Source: CAZWQR01 sp964638595 (GTDB lineage: Bacteria; Patescibacteriota; Minisyncoccia; Minisyncoccales; PEYH01). From it: 7,339 nucleotides of DNA. The stretch is from the NCBI GenBank assembly GCA_964638595.1, contig CAZWYU010000048.1:1-7339 (forward strand), written 5' to 3'. The position numbers and the translations under genes are program-made. Below the pieces are notes generated by a model. It was given only the letters and a program-made list of their open reading frames with translations. It had not been told where the DNA came from and did not search any database. This document shows, in pieces, positions 1 to 4,469 of the stretch (within the stretch, counting starts at the first letter, position 1; each line of letters opens with the position of its first letter).

Positions 1-80
1 ACATATAGTCTTGAATTAAGAACCTTTCGCTTCGCTCAAGAACCTTGATTCGCTAATGTATAAACATATAGTCTTGAATT
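1..80. repeat. 17-bp direct repeat pair with internal short repeats
   Basis: The 17-mer ACATATAGTCTTGAATT occurs at 1-17 and again at 64-80, a 63-base period. Between the copies, AAGAACCTT occurs at 18-26 and 38-46, separated by a TTCGCTTCGCTC run. The first copy starts at the window edge, so the repeat may extend further left. It could be part of an intergenic repeat family or the edge of a duplication. No transposase or terminal inverted repeat accompanies it. Confidence 0.7.
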
Positions 81-82
81 TG

Positions 83-101
83 GAAATTAGAAATTAGAAA
101 C
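83..101. repeat. Short GAAATTA heptamer tandem
   Basis: The heptamer GAAATTA occurs twice in tandem (83-89 and 90-96), followed by a partial third unit, GAAAC. It lies directly after the second copy of the 17-bp repeat and just upstream of the small ORF at 117. Such low-complexity tandems are common in AT-rich spacers, and no function is implied. Confidence 0.6.
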
Positions 102-116
102 TAAAACAAGTATTCT

Positions 117-269
117 ATGAAATTATCAGATTTATATACAAAAGTCAAGTTTAGTAAAAATAATCTTTCCTTATTTTTAATATTTTTTTTAGCTTGCCTT
201 CTATCTTTTTCTTTAGGCTGGCTTTTTTGTTATCTTTTGAATAAACCTAGTCTAGAATTTAGCTTATGA
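117..269 (+). CDS. Small single-span membrane protein, possibly a truncated gene
   Basis: This 50-codon frame begins MKLSDLYTKVKF and has a charged N-terminal segment of about 15 residues. One hydrophobic span follows at about residues 17-43, and the frame ends ...NKPSLEFSL at TGA. The basic start followed by a membrane span fits an N-terminal anchor with the N-terminus inside. The last four codons lie in the 26-bp stretch duplicated from the uppS start, so the frame may be the 5' end of a longer membrane-anchored gene cut at a rearrangement junction. It has no convincing Shine-Dalgarno site. It is the only frame considered here that ends in TGA. I do not recognise a family, and it may not be expressed. 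Confidence 0.3.
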   Translation: MKLSDLYTKVKFSKNNLSLFLIFFLACLLSFSLGWLFCYLLNKPSLEFSL

Positions 270-281
270 CACTACCAGAAC
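256..281 (+). repeat. 26-bp exact copy of the uppS start region (copy 1)
   Basis: Bases 256-281 are identical to 1435-1460, the 10 bases before uppS plus its first 16 coding bases. In this copy the frame from the ATG at 266 reads MTLPEP and then stops at 284-286. After base 281 the sequences diverge. A GGATGG shared shortly downstream might be a trace of the uppS MDG motif, but this is weak. A 26-base exact match in 7 kb is not expected by chance, so this is a real partial duplication or an assembly artefact. Confidence 0.85.
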
Positions 282-288
282 CGTAAGG

Positions 289-420
289 ATGGATTGCATT
301 AGTAGGAAATTCAAGGCATATTTAATGTTGATAAGGTCTGTTGGATGGATAACAATTTGGTTTGCACTTATTTTTGGATTAATTAATGGGGGATTCGTTT
401 TATTACACTTGCCGATGTAA
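289..420 (+). pseudogene. UbiA-like prenyltransferase N-terminal remnant
   Basis: From the ATG at 289 the frame encodes 43 residues containing KAYLMLIRSVGWITIW and FGLINGG. These align with the start of the intact UbiA protein at 547 (QYIEILIKTSRPVGWI, then GLLDSAG), sharing the Y..LI, R.VGWI and GL...G pattern. Two in-frame stops follow immediately at 418-423. Beyond them, hydrophobic residues (LTVAALLFVIL) continue in the same frame before further stops, and another hydrophobic stretch reads in a shifted frame. No Asp-rich motif is recovered. I read this as a decayed UbiA-family gene. A chance hydrophobic ORF in AT-rich DNA remains possible. Confidence 0.3.
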
Positions 421-483
421 TAGCTAACAGTGGCAGCATTACTCTTTGTTATTTTATAGGATGATCAATTCTTCAAGATTCTT

Positions 484-511
484 TTGATATACTAATTTAT
501 GCTCTTATACT
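484..511 (+). promoter_or_regulatory. Probable sigma70-type promoter for the UbiA gene
   Basis: TTGATA (484-489) and TATACT (506-511) are each five of six matches to the consensus and are separated by 16 bases. Transcription would start near 518, giving a leader of about 29 nt before the ATG at 547. It is the best promoter visible ahead of the ubiA-uppS-idi block. Confidence 0.5.
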
Positions 512-546
512 GTTAATATGTTATATCTTCATTCATCAAGAAGTAT

Positions 547-1383
547 ATGTGGTCAAAGATTACTCAATATATTGAGATTCTAATTAAAACAAGCAGACCA
601 GTGGGATGGATTATTGCCCCCACATCTTTTATGTTGGGCTTGCTTGATTCTGCAGGGGAACTTAACTGGATAGGTGTTTTTCAAATTCTTTTGCTTTCTT
701 TTCCATATTGCATTTTATTATATGGAATTAATGATGTTTATGATTATGAATCTGATAAGAAAAATCCTAGGAAACAGAAATTTTTACAAGGAACTGTACT
801 AGAACCTAGATACCATAATTTTGTAAATAAAATTTCTGGAATTGTTATTCTAATTTTATTTTTTAATTCTCTTCTAACTTTTAATATTTTTAATTTTATT
901 GGAGTATTCATTTTATTATTATTTTCTATATTTTACTCTACTCCACCATTAAGATTTAAAGAAAGGCCTCCGCTAGACTCTTTTTCTAATGGAATAATTT
1001 ATTTTTTGAGTCCTTATTTAATAGGTGCTAGTTTTGGCAGTTTCTCGCTATTAAATTTTAATCAACTATTTCTTATAACTTTATGTGTTGCAGGCGTTCA
1101 CTCATTCAGTACATTATTAGATTATGATATAGAAAAGAAATTGGAGGTAAAAACTTTTAGTCTTGTTTTTGGTAAAAGAATAGCCTCTCTTTTCGCTTTA
1201 ACCATGTTTTTAATTACTACCGTGTTTGGAAATTTTCACCAAATAGAACTCAATATTTACCTTATTTTTTGTAGTTTAATGTTCTTTATAACATTCATTT
1301 ATCCTTCTCAGAAAATTATTGCTTTATTTTTTAAGTTAATTTTTATCGGATTTTTTATAACAGCTCTAATCTACTTGTTATAA
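547..1383 (+). CDS. UbiA-family membrane prenyltransferase (lycopene elongase-like)
   Basis: UbiA enzymes transfer a prenyl chain from its diphosphate to an acceptor within the membrane. This 278-residue protein is almost entirely hydrophobic, with about eight or nine predicted spans. The first Asp-rich Mg/diphosphate motif is NDVYDYESD at residues 62-70, followed by KKNPRK. The second region is LLDYDIEKK at 191-198, followed by TFSLVFGKR. The NDVYDYESDKKNPRK block and GVHSFSTLLDYD recall carotenoid-type members (CrtEb and haloarchaeal lycopene elongases), but the acceptor cannot be proved by eye. Quinone, heme or archaeal-lipid type prenyltransferases are alternatives. The ATG at 547 is the only good start, since an in-frame TAA lies at 514-516. 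It precedes uppS by 61 bases and shares isoprenoid chemistry with uppS and idi. The superfamily call is firm and the subtype tentative. Confidence 0.88.
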   Translation: MWSKITQYIEILIKTSRPVGWIIAPTSFMLGLLDSAGELNWIGVFQILLLSFPYCILLYGINDVYDYESDKKNPRKQKFLQGTVLEPRYHNFVNKISGIVILILFFNSLLTFNIFNFIGVFILLLFSIFYSTPPLRFKERPPLDSFSNGIIYFLSPYLIGASFGSFSLLNFNQLFLITLCVAGVHSFSTLLDYDIEKKLEVKTFSLVFGKRIASLFALTMFLITTVFGNFHQIELNIYLIFCSLMFFITFIYPSQKIIALFFKLIFIGFFITALIYLL

Positions 1384-1398
1384 AAAAATGAATTTATT

Positions 1399-1426
1399 TT
1401 TAGAAATACCACAAAGAAGCTATACT
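1399..1426 (+). promoter_or_regulatory. Possible promoter ahead of uppS
   Basis: TTTAGA (1399-1404, four of six) and TATACT (1421-1426, five of six) lie 16 bases apart. Transcription would start near 1433, leaving a leader of about 12 nt without a Shine-Dalgarno site before the ATG at 1445. It may supplement read-through from the gene at 547, since no strong terminator separates the two genes. Confidence 0.35.
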
Positions 1427-1434
1427 TAATATCA

Positions 1435-1460
1435 AATTTAGCTTATGACACTACCAGAAC
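1435..1460 (+). repeat. 26-bp exact repeat at the uppS start (copy 2)
   Basis: This copy is identical to 256-281. It covers 10 bases of the uppS leader and codons 1-5 plus one base of uppS. It is the functional member of the pair because the reading frame continues from here. Confidence 0.85.
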
Positions 1461-2125
1461 ACATCGGTATTATAATGGATGGCAATCGCCGATGGGCTAA
1501 GGAAAGAGGTCTGCCTAGCCTAAAAGGTCACAGAGAAGGAGTAAAAACTCTCAAGAGGATTCTTAATTTGTGCGAACAATATAAAATTAAGATATTAACT
1601 GTTTTTGCTTTTTCCACAGAAAATTGGAACCGTCCTGCAGCAGAGGTTAATTATTTAATGAATCTGTTTTTAGACATTTTTTCTAAAAAAGATGTTCAAC
1701 GAATGAAAGAAAAAAATATTAAAGTTAATGTCTTAGGCCAGAAACACAGATTTTCTAAAGCAATCCAAGAGAGAATAGAAAAAGCCGAAAAAGAGACTAG
1801 TGCTAATAAAGATTTTATTCTCAATATAGCTCTTTCTTATGGGGGTAGGGCAGATATAGTAGAAGCAGTAAAAAAGATATTAAAGAAAGGGATAACTAAA
1901 ATTGATGAAGACTTAATTTCTAAAAATTTATGGACCAAAGGATTGAGAGATCCGGATTTGATTATTAGGACAGGAAAAGAACAGAGATTTTCTAATTTTT
2001 TAATATGGCAGTCTGCTTATTCTGAATTATATTTTTCTGATAAGTCTTGGCCTGCTTTTGATGAAAAAGAATTTAAAAATATTTTGAAAAATTATGCTGA
2101 AAGACAAAGAAGATTTGGCAGGTAA
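1445..2125 (+). CDS. uppS: Undecaprenyl-diphosphate synthase (cis-prenyltransferase)
   Basis: UppS condenses IPP units in cis onto farnesyl diphosphate to make the C55 lipid carrier used for peptidoglycan and other envelope polymers. The 226-residue protein shows the family signatures in order: IIMDGNRRWAKERG (residues 9-22, catalytic Asp12), GHREG (28-32), FAFSTENWNRP (54-64), SYGGRADI (131-138) and RTGKEQRFSNFLIWQ (175-189) followed by YSELYF. It is shorter than the roughly 250-residue E. coli enzyme, mainly at the termini, and no core motif is missing. In the RTG motif a Lys replaces the usual second Gly. The start is fixed by homology because the HIGIIMDGN block begins at residue 6. Its last 32 bases overlap idi, which implies one transcript. 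Product chain length cannot be judged from sequence. Confidence 0.95.
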   Translation: MTLPEHIGIIMDGNRRWAKERGLPSLKGHREGVKTLKRILNLCEQYKIKILTVFAFSTENWNRPAAEVNYLMNLFLDIFSKKDVQRMKEKNIKVNVLGQKHRFSKAIQERIEKAEKETSANKDFILNIALSYGGRADIVEAVKKILKKGITKIDEDLISKNLWTKGLRDPDLIIRTGKEQRFSNFLIWQSAYSELYFSDKSWPAFDEKEFKNILKNYAERQRRFGR

Positions 2126-2642
2126 AGATATTATCTTAGTAGATAAAAACGATAATGTTTTAGGTTATGGAAAAAAGATGGATGTTCATAGAAAAGGACA
2201 ACTCCACCGCTGTTTTTCTATTGTGATATTAAACTCTAAAAATGAAATGCTCTTACAAAAACGAGCAGCTGGTAAATACCATTGTCCTAATTTGTGGTCT
2301 AATGCTTGCTGCGGTCATCCTTATCCCAATGAAGACACAGAAGTAGGCGCGCACAGAAGGCTTAAACAAGAAATGGGTTTTGATTGTCCGCTAGAAAAAA
2401 TAGATGTTTTCCACTACAGGGCAGAATTTGATAACGGATTGATTGAGAATGAAATCGACCATCTTTTTAAAGGCAAGCATGAAGGAGAAATTAATTTTAA
2501 TCAAGAAGAAGTAGAGGATATTAAATGGATTAGCATTGAGGAGTTGAAAAAGGATATAGAAGAGAATCCTAGCAAATACACTCCTTGGTTCAAAATTATC
2601 ATGAGGAGATATAAGAAGGAATTAACTATTAAAATAAAATAA
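2094..2642 (+). CDS. idi: Isopentenyl-diphosphate delta-isomerase, type I
   Basis: Idi interconverts IPP and DMAPP, supplying the starter unit for prenyl chain synthesis. The protein has 182 residues, the same length as E. coli Idi, and a Nudix-like fold. Expected residues are present: VHRKGQLHR (31-39) gives metal ligands His32 and His38, NACCGHP (70-76) gives catalytic Cys73 and ligand His75, and GLIENE (115-120) gives Glu118 and the catalytic Glu120. The Nudix-like helix is around GAHRRLKQEMGF (85-96). The ATG at 2094 lies inside uppS, giving a 32-nt overlap. A TTG at 2115 would cut this to 11 nt. Either start keeps the conserved ILVDKND block at residues 14-20. No clear ribosome-binding site is seen, so translation is probably coupled to uppS. 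A hairpin terminator begins at its stop codon. Confidence 0.95.
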   Translation: MLKDKEDLAGKDIILVDKNDNVLGYGKKMDVHRKGQLHRCFSIVILNSKNEMLLQKRAAGKYHCPNLWSNACCGHPYPNEDTEVGAHRRLKQEMGFDCPLEKIDVFHYRAEFDNGLIENEIDHLFKGKHEGEINFNQEEVEDIKWISIEELKKDIEENPSKYTPWFKIIMRRYKKELTIKIK

Positions 2643-2664
2643 AAAGGAGCTAGGCTCCTTTTTT
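2642..2664. terminator. Bidirectional intrinsic terminator between converging genes
   Basis: A nine-base stem (AAAAGGAGC at 2642-2650 with GCTCCTTTT at 2654-2662) closes a TAG loop and is followed by a T-rich run on the plus strand. The left side, AAAATAAAATAAAAA, gives an equally T-rich run on the minus strand. It can therefore stop both the isoprenoid transcript and the opposing gene at 2678-2905. Confidence 0.88.
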
Positions 2665-2677
2665 ATTTTGCTGGTTT

Positions 2678-2905
2678 TTAGGGTTCATAGATGCGGAGAA
2701 CGAGTAATTCAGGGTTGCCGTTTATAGGAACTTTATTTGAGAGCTGTAGAGTTTTTTTGCCACTCTTTATATCGATTTTTACTTCTAGTTCAGGATGTTT
2801 TTTGTTCTGTGCTAGCCGAATCTTTTTTATAAGGGCATTGATTGGAACTAAACAATCTCCTTCTTTTGCATCTTTGAATCTAATAACTTCAGCTTTAATG
2901 TTCAT
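2678..2905 (-). CDS. Small protein of unknown function
   Basis: This 75-residue soluble protein begins MNIKAEVIRFKDAKEGD and ends LLVLRIYEP. It has no membrane span, no Cys pair and no motif I recognise. The alternation of beta-prone stretches (IKAEVIRF, LEVKIDIKSG, ELLVLRIYE) with a Lys-rich helix (INALIKKIRLAQNKK) suggests a compact alpha/beta fold. It is the only gene on the minus strand. An AGGAGG site lies eight bases before the chosen ATG. A TTG directly upstream would add one residue but leave only five bases of spacing. It converges on idi and shares the terminator with it. The opposite strand is also open here, but that frame lacks a ribosome-binding site and is a shadow. Function is unknown. 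Confidence 0.72.
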   Translation of the reverse strand: MNIKAEVIRFKDAKEGDCLVPINALIKKIRLAQNKKHPELEVKIDIKSGKKTLQLSNKVPINGNPELLVLRIYEP

Positions 2906-2913
2906 CAATATTA

Positions 2914-2919
2914 CCTCCT
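2914..2919 (-). promoter_or_regulatory. Strong Shine-Dalgarno site fixing the minus-strand start
   Basis: The minus strand reads AAAAGGAGGTAATATTGATG. The AGGAGG core is eight bases from the ATG at 2905-2903 and five from the TTG immediately before it, which favours ATG. This site is the main evidence that the small minus-strand frame is a real gene. Confidence 0.8.
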
Positions 2920-2962
2920 TTTAAAGATTTACAACTTTTATTTATTTTTTGCAATAGCTACT

Positions 2963-2990
2963 TTTCCACAAGAATCTGTTATGTTATGAT
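2963..2990 (+). promoter_or_regulatory. Probable leaderless promoter of the HD hydrolase gene
   Basis: TTTCCA (2963-2968, four of six) and TATGAT (2985-2990, five of six) are 16 bases apart. The -10 element begins 13 nt before the ATG at 2998, so transcription would start at or next to that codon. An earlier in-frame ATG at 2986 overlaps the -10 element and is therefore the less likely start. Confidence 0.5.
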
Positions 2991-2997
2991 AAAACAT

Positions 2998-3597
2998 ATG
3001 AGCAAAAATAATTTTTTAGATTTAAATTATCAAAGGACAAAACTTTCTAGGTTTTTAAATAGTTTAAAATCTTCAGATGCGGATTATTGTTTCAAGGCTC
3101 TTTCTTGGGCAGAACAAGGACATATAAAACAGCGCAGGGACAGTGACATTCCTTATGTTATTCATCCTATTAGGGTAGCTCTCACTCTACCCGAAAAATT
3201 GGGTATTACGGAAGCAGATATGATTTGCGCTGCTCTTATGCATGATTTAGTTGAGGATTCAGGTTATACCATAGAACATATTGAAAACGAATTTGGTTCA
3301 GAGGTAGCTCGTTTAGTTAAAGGCTTAACTAGAAAAAGACCGAAAGGTGAGACAGAAGAACAGAAGCGCATTAATAAACCTTTAAAGTTCAAAGAGATAG
3401 CAGAAGCTGATGAGAAGATAAGGTTGCTCAAATTGTGTGATATTTTAGATAATATGCAGTCTATGAAATATATTCCAAGAGACAATGACCATTACAAAAA
3501 AATTCCTCGTTGGAAAAAAGAACTTAAAGAATATGTTTTGCCAATAGCCAAAAATACAAACGAAACTCTATATAATCTTTTATCTTCTTTTGTCTAA
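2998..3597 (+). CDS. Stand-alone HD-domain (p)ppGpp hydrolase-like protein
   Basis: The 199-residue protein matches the HD hydrolase domain of the RelA/SpoT family, which removes diphosphate from (p)ppGpp using Mn2+. Visible signatures are GHIKQRRDSDIPYVIHP (41-57, ligand His56), AALMHDLVEDSGY (78-90, His82-Asp83 with Glu86-Asp87), FGSEVARLVKGLT (99-111) and LLKLCDILDNM (143-153, Asp148 and Asn152). All metal ligands of the Rel hydrolase site are present. There is no synthetase, TGS or ACT domain and no length for one, so it resembles small alarmone hydrolases. Activity on another nucleotide cannot be excluded. A start at 2986 would add MIKH. No Shine-Dalgarno site precedes either ATG, which suits leaderless initiation at 2998. 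No terminator is obvious after the gene. Confidence 0.85.
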   Translation: MSKNNFLDLNYQRTKLSRFLNSLKSSDADYCFKALSWAEQGHIKQRRDSDIPYVIHPIRVALTLPEKLGITEADMICAALMHDLVEDSGYTIEHIENEFGSEVARLVKGLTRKRPKGETEEQKRINKPLKFKEIAEADEKIRLLKLCDILDNMQSMKYIPRDNDHYKKIPRWKKELKEYVLPIAKNTNETLYNLLSSFV

Positions 3598-3598
3598 T

Positions 3599-3627
3599 TT
3601 GACATTCTCTTTATTTTAAGATTTAAT
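3599..3627 (+). promoter_or_regulatory. Promoter of the first small membrane protein gene
   Basis: A perfect TTGACA (3599-3604) and TTTAAT (3622-3627, five of six) are separated by 17 bases. Transcription would start near 3634. The leader carries AAAGGAGGG at 3644-3652, just ahead of the ATG at 3656. Confidence 0.75.
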
Positions 3628-3655
3628 AGATAGCAGTTATTTCAAAGGAGGGAAA

Positions 3656-3967
3656 ATGTCTTATAAAAAAATAAAGAGATGGTATGTTTTATCTAAGGAA
3701 AATAAGTCTAGAATATTGATTTTATGGTTTGTTGGCTGTTGGTTGCATCTATTTGAAACTGTAGTTAGAAATTCTGGCTTTGCTAGTACAGAAAATATTC
3801 CAAGCAACGTTTTAGAAACTTCTTTCTTTATTTGTGGTTTTGGTCTGCTTGTATTTATTATCGGTCTTTGTGGTTGTTTGTCAGGACAAGAAAGCTTTCT
3901 CTTTGTACTATTATCAGGCATTTTTTGTTCGGGTCTTTTAACTAATTTATGGTTAAAAGTAATCTAG
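3656..3967 (+). CDS. Small membrane protein, CWL-LFE/NIP family, copy 1
   Basis: This 103-residue protein has a basic N-terminus, an amphipathic or membrane stretch at about 19-36 and two likely spans at about 55-75 and 80-100. It carries CWL (28-30), LFE (32-34), Asn39, Phe42, NIP (47-49), SF (56-57), CG (60-61), GL (70-71) and GQ (77-78). These residues all recur at an exact offset of 24 in the next gene's product. By hand count 24 of 76 aligned positions are identical, without a gap. I do not recognise the family. Its own promoter, AAAGGAGGG ribosome-binding site and terminator make it a well-isolated monocistronic unit. Its base composition, about 30% GC by hand, matches the surrounding genes. 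A role as a small membrane or envelope protein is all that can be said. Confidence 0.82.
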   Translation: MSYKKIKRWYVLSKENKSRILILWFVGCWLHLFETVVRNSGFASTENIPSNVLETSFFICGFGLLVFIIGLCGCLSGQESFLFVLLSGIFCSGLLTNLWLKVI

Positions 3968-3968
3968 T

Positions 3969-3989
3969 GGGCACAGATGTGCCCTTTTT
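3969..3989 (+). terminator. Intrinsic terminator after the first small membrane protein gene
   Basis: A GC-rich six-base stem (GGGCAC at 3969-3974 with GTGCCC at 3979-3984) with an AGAT loop is followed by five T residues at 3985-3989. It begins one base after the TAG stop, and the next gene's promoter starts two bases after the T run. Confidence 0.9.
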
Positions 3990-3991
3990 CT

Positions 3992-4020
3992 TTGACATCA
4001 GTTATATTCTATGGTATAAT
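3992..4020 (+). promoter_or_regulatory. Full-consensus sigma70 promoter with extended -10
   Basis: TTGACA (3992-3997), a 17-base spacer (3998-4014) and TATAAT (4015-4020) match the bacterial housekeeping consensus at every position. A TG lies one base before the -10 hexamer (TGGTATAAT), giving an extended -10 as well. Transcription would start near 4027, inside or just before AAAGGAGG (4025-4032). If so, the leader is very short and may include only part of the ribosome-binding site. Confidence 0.85.
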
Positions 4021-4040
4021 ATAGAAAGGAGGCGATAGAG

Positions 4041-4433
4041 ATGTTTGATTACCGTAGTGTCAAGAAACGCTATGGAAAGGCCAAAAAGAGTAAGCTAAAG
4101 CTCAACTTTGGCCAACTACAAAAGAGCCCCTTTAGCTGGGCTTCGGGGATGGTGTTTGATCTCTTAAAACTTGGCCAGAGGACCTTTATTGATTGTTGGT
4201 TGGGGCTTTTTGAGAAGATCGCAAAGAATGCGGATTTTTCAAGGCCCTGGAATATTCCTGAAAGGCCAAGAAAGATTTCCTTCACTCTTTGCGGGATGGC
4301 TGTCTCCCTGGTCGTGGCTGGCCTCTATGAGGTCATCATGGGCCAGGCAGGCACCTCGATAGCACTTTTCTTCGGCGCCCTCTTTGCCAGTATTTTGGCA
4401 AGCTGGGTGCTGAGAAGGATTCCAAGGGCGTAG
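4041..4433 (+). CDS. Small membrane protein, CWL-LFE/NIP family, copy 2, atypical GC
   Basis: The 130-residue protein is homologous to the preceding one. Residues 52-127 align with 28-103 of copy 1 without a gap, sharing CWL (52-54), LFE (56-58), Asn63, Phe66, NIP (71-73), SF (80-81), CG (84-85), GL (94-95) and GQ (101-102). It has a longer, very basic N-terminus (about residues 8-28, rich in Lys and Arg) and likely spans at about 80-100 and 104-124. By hand count the gene is 191 of 393 GC, about 49%, against about 30% for copy 1. Its codons also favour C and G in third positions, unlike its neighbours, which suggests transfer from a higher-GC relative. It has a full-consensus promoter, AAAGGAGG eight bases before the ATG, and a hairpin terminator that contains its stop codon. 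The function is unknown. Confidence 0.85.
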   Translation: MFDYRSVKKRYGKAKKSKLKLNFGQLQKSPFSWASGMVFDLLKLGQRTFIDCWLGLFEKIAKNADFSRPWNIPERPRKISFTLCGMAVSLVVAGLYEVIMGQAGTSIALFFGALFASILASWVLRRIPRA

Positions 4434-4466
4434 CTACACTTTCGAGTGTGAGCTATGCCCTTTTTT
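4426..4466 (+). terminator. Long hairpin terminator overlapping the stop codon of copy 2
   Basis: The 5' arm (4426-4440) pairs with the 3' arm (4445-4460) around a TTCG tetraloop at 4441-4444, with one bulged G at 4450 and one G-T pair. Six T residues follow at 4461-4466. The TAG stop at 4431-4433 lies inside the 5' arm. The hairpin is longer than most intrinsic terminators and isolates the high-GC gene. Confidence 0.9.
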
Positions 4467-4469
4467 CTT

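Larger units (their letters stand above)
1..546. other. Gene-poor, decayed region upstream of the prenyltransferase gene
   Basis: No intact long reading frame was found on either strand in these 546 bases. From left to right the region holds a 17-bp direct repeat pair, a short heptamer tandem, a 50-codon single-span membrane ORF, an exact 26-bp copy of the uppS start region, a stretch whose translation resembles the N-terminus of a UbiA prenyltransferase but is broken by stops, and a probable promoter for the gene at 547. The pattern suggests decayed or rearranged coding DNA rather than a simple spacer. This reading is inference from short similarities seen by eye. Confidence 0.5.

Noticed and set aside
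117..546. Reassigned TGA codon (as Gly or Trp), because hydrophobic frames upstream of 547 continue past TGA
   Set aside because: None of the long intact genes contains an in-frame TGA, and Trp is coded by TGG throughout. The stops upstream of 547 are better explained by decay.
2691..2924. Plus-strand frame of 77 codons opposite the small minus-strand gene
   Set aside because: It has no ribosome-binding site and begins inside the region of the terminator and minus-strand gene. The minus strand has a strong AGGAGG site and sensible amino-acid composition.
2962..2970. DnaA box (TTTTCCACA, one mismatch to TTATCCACA) suggesting an origin
   Set aside because: It is a single site with no cluster and no dnaA or dnaN neighbour, and it overlaps a plausible promoter.
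2678..3597. Toxin-antitoxin pair made of the small minus-strand gene and the HD protein
   Set aside because: The genes are divergent and not cotranscribed. The small protein shows no antitoxin DNA-binding motif, and no synthetase toxin is present.
4171..4362. Alternative plus-strand frame inside copy 2 of the small membrane protein gene
   Set aside because: It is open only because of the higher GC. The homology, ribosome-binding site and terminator all belong to the 4041 frame.
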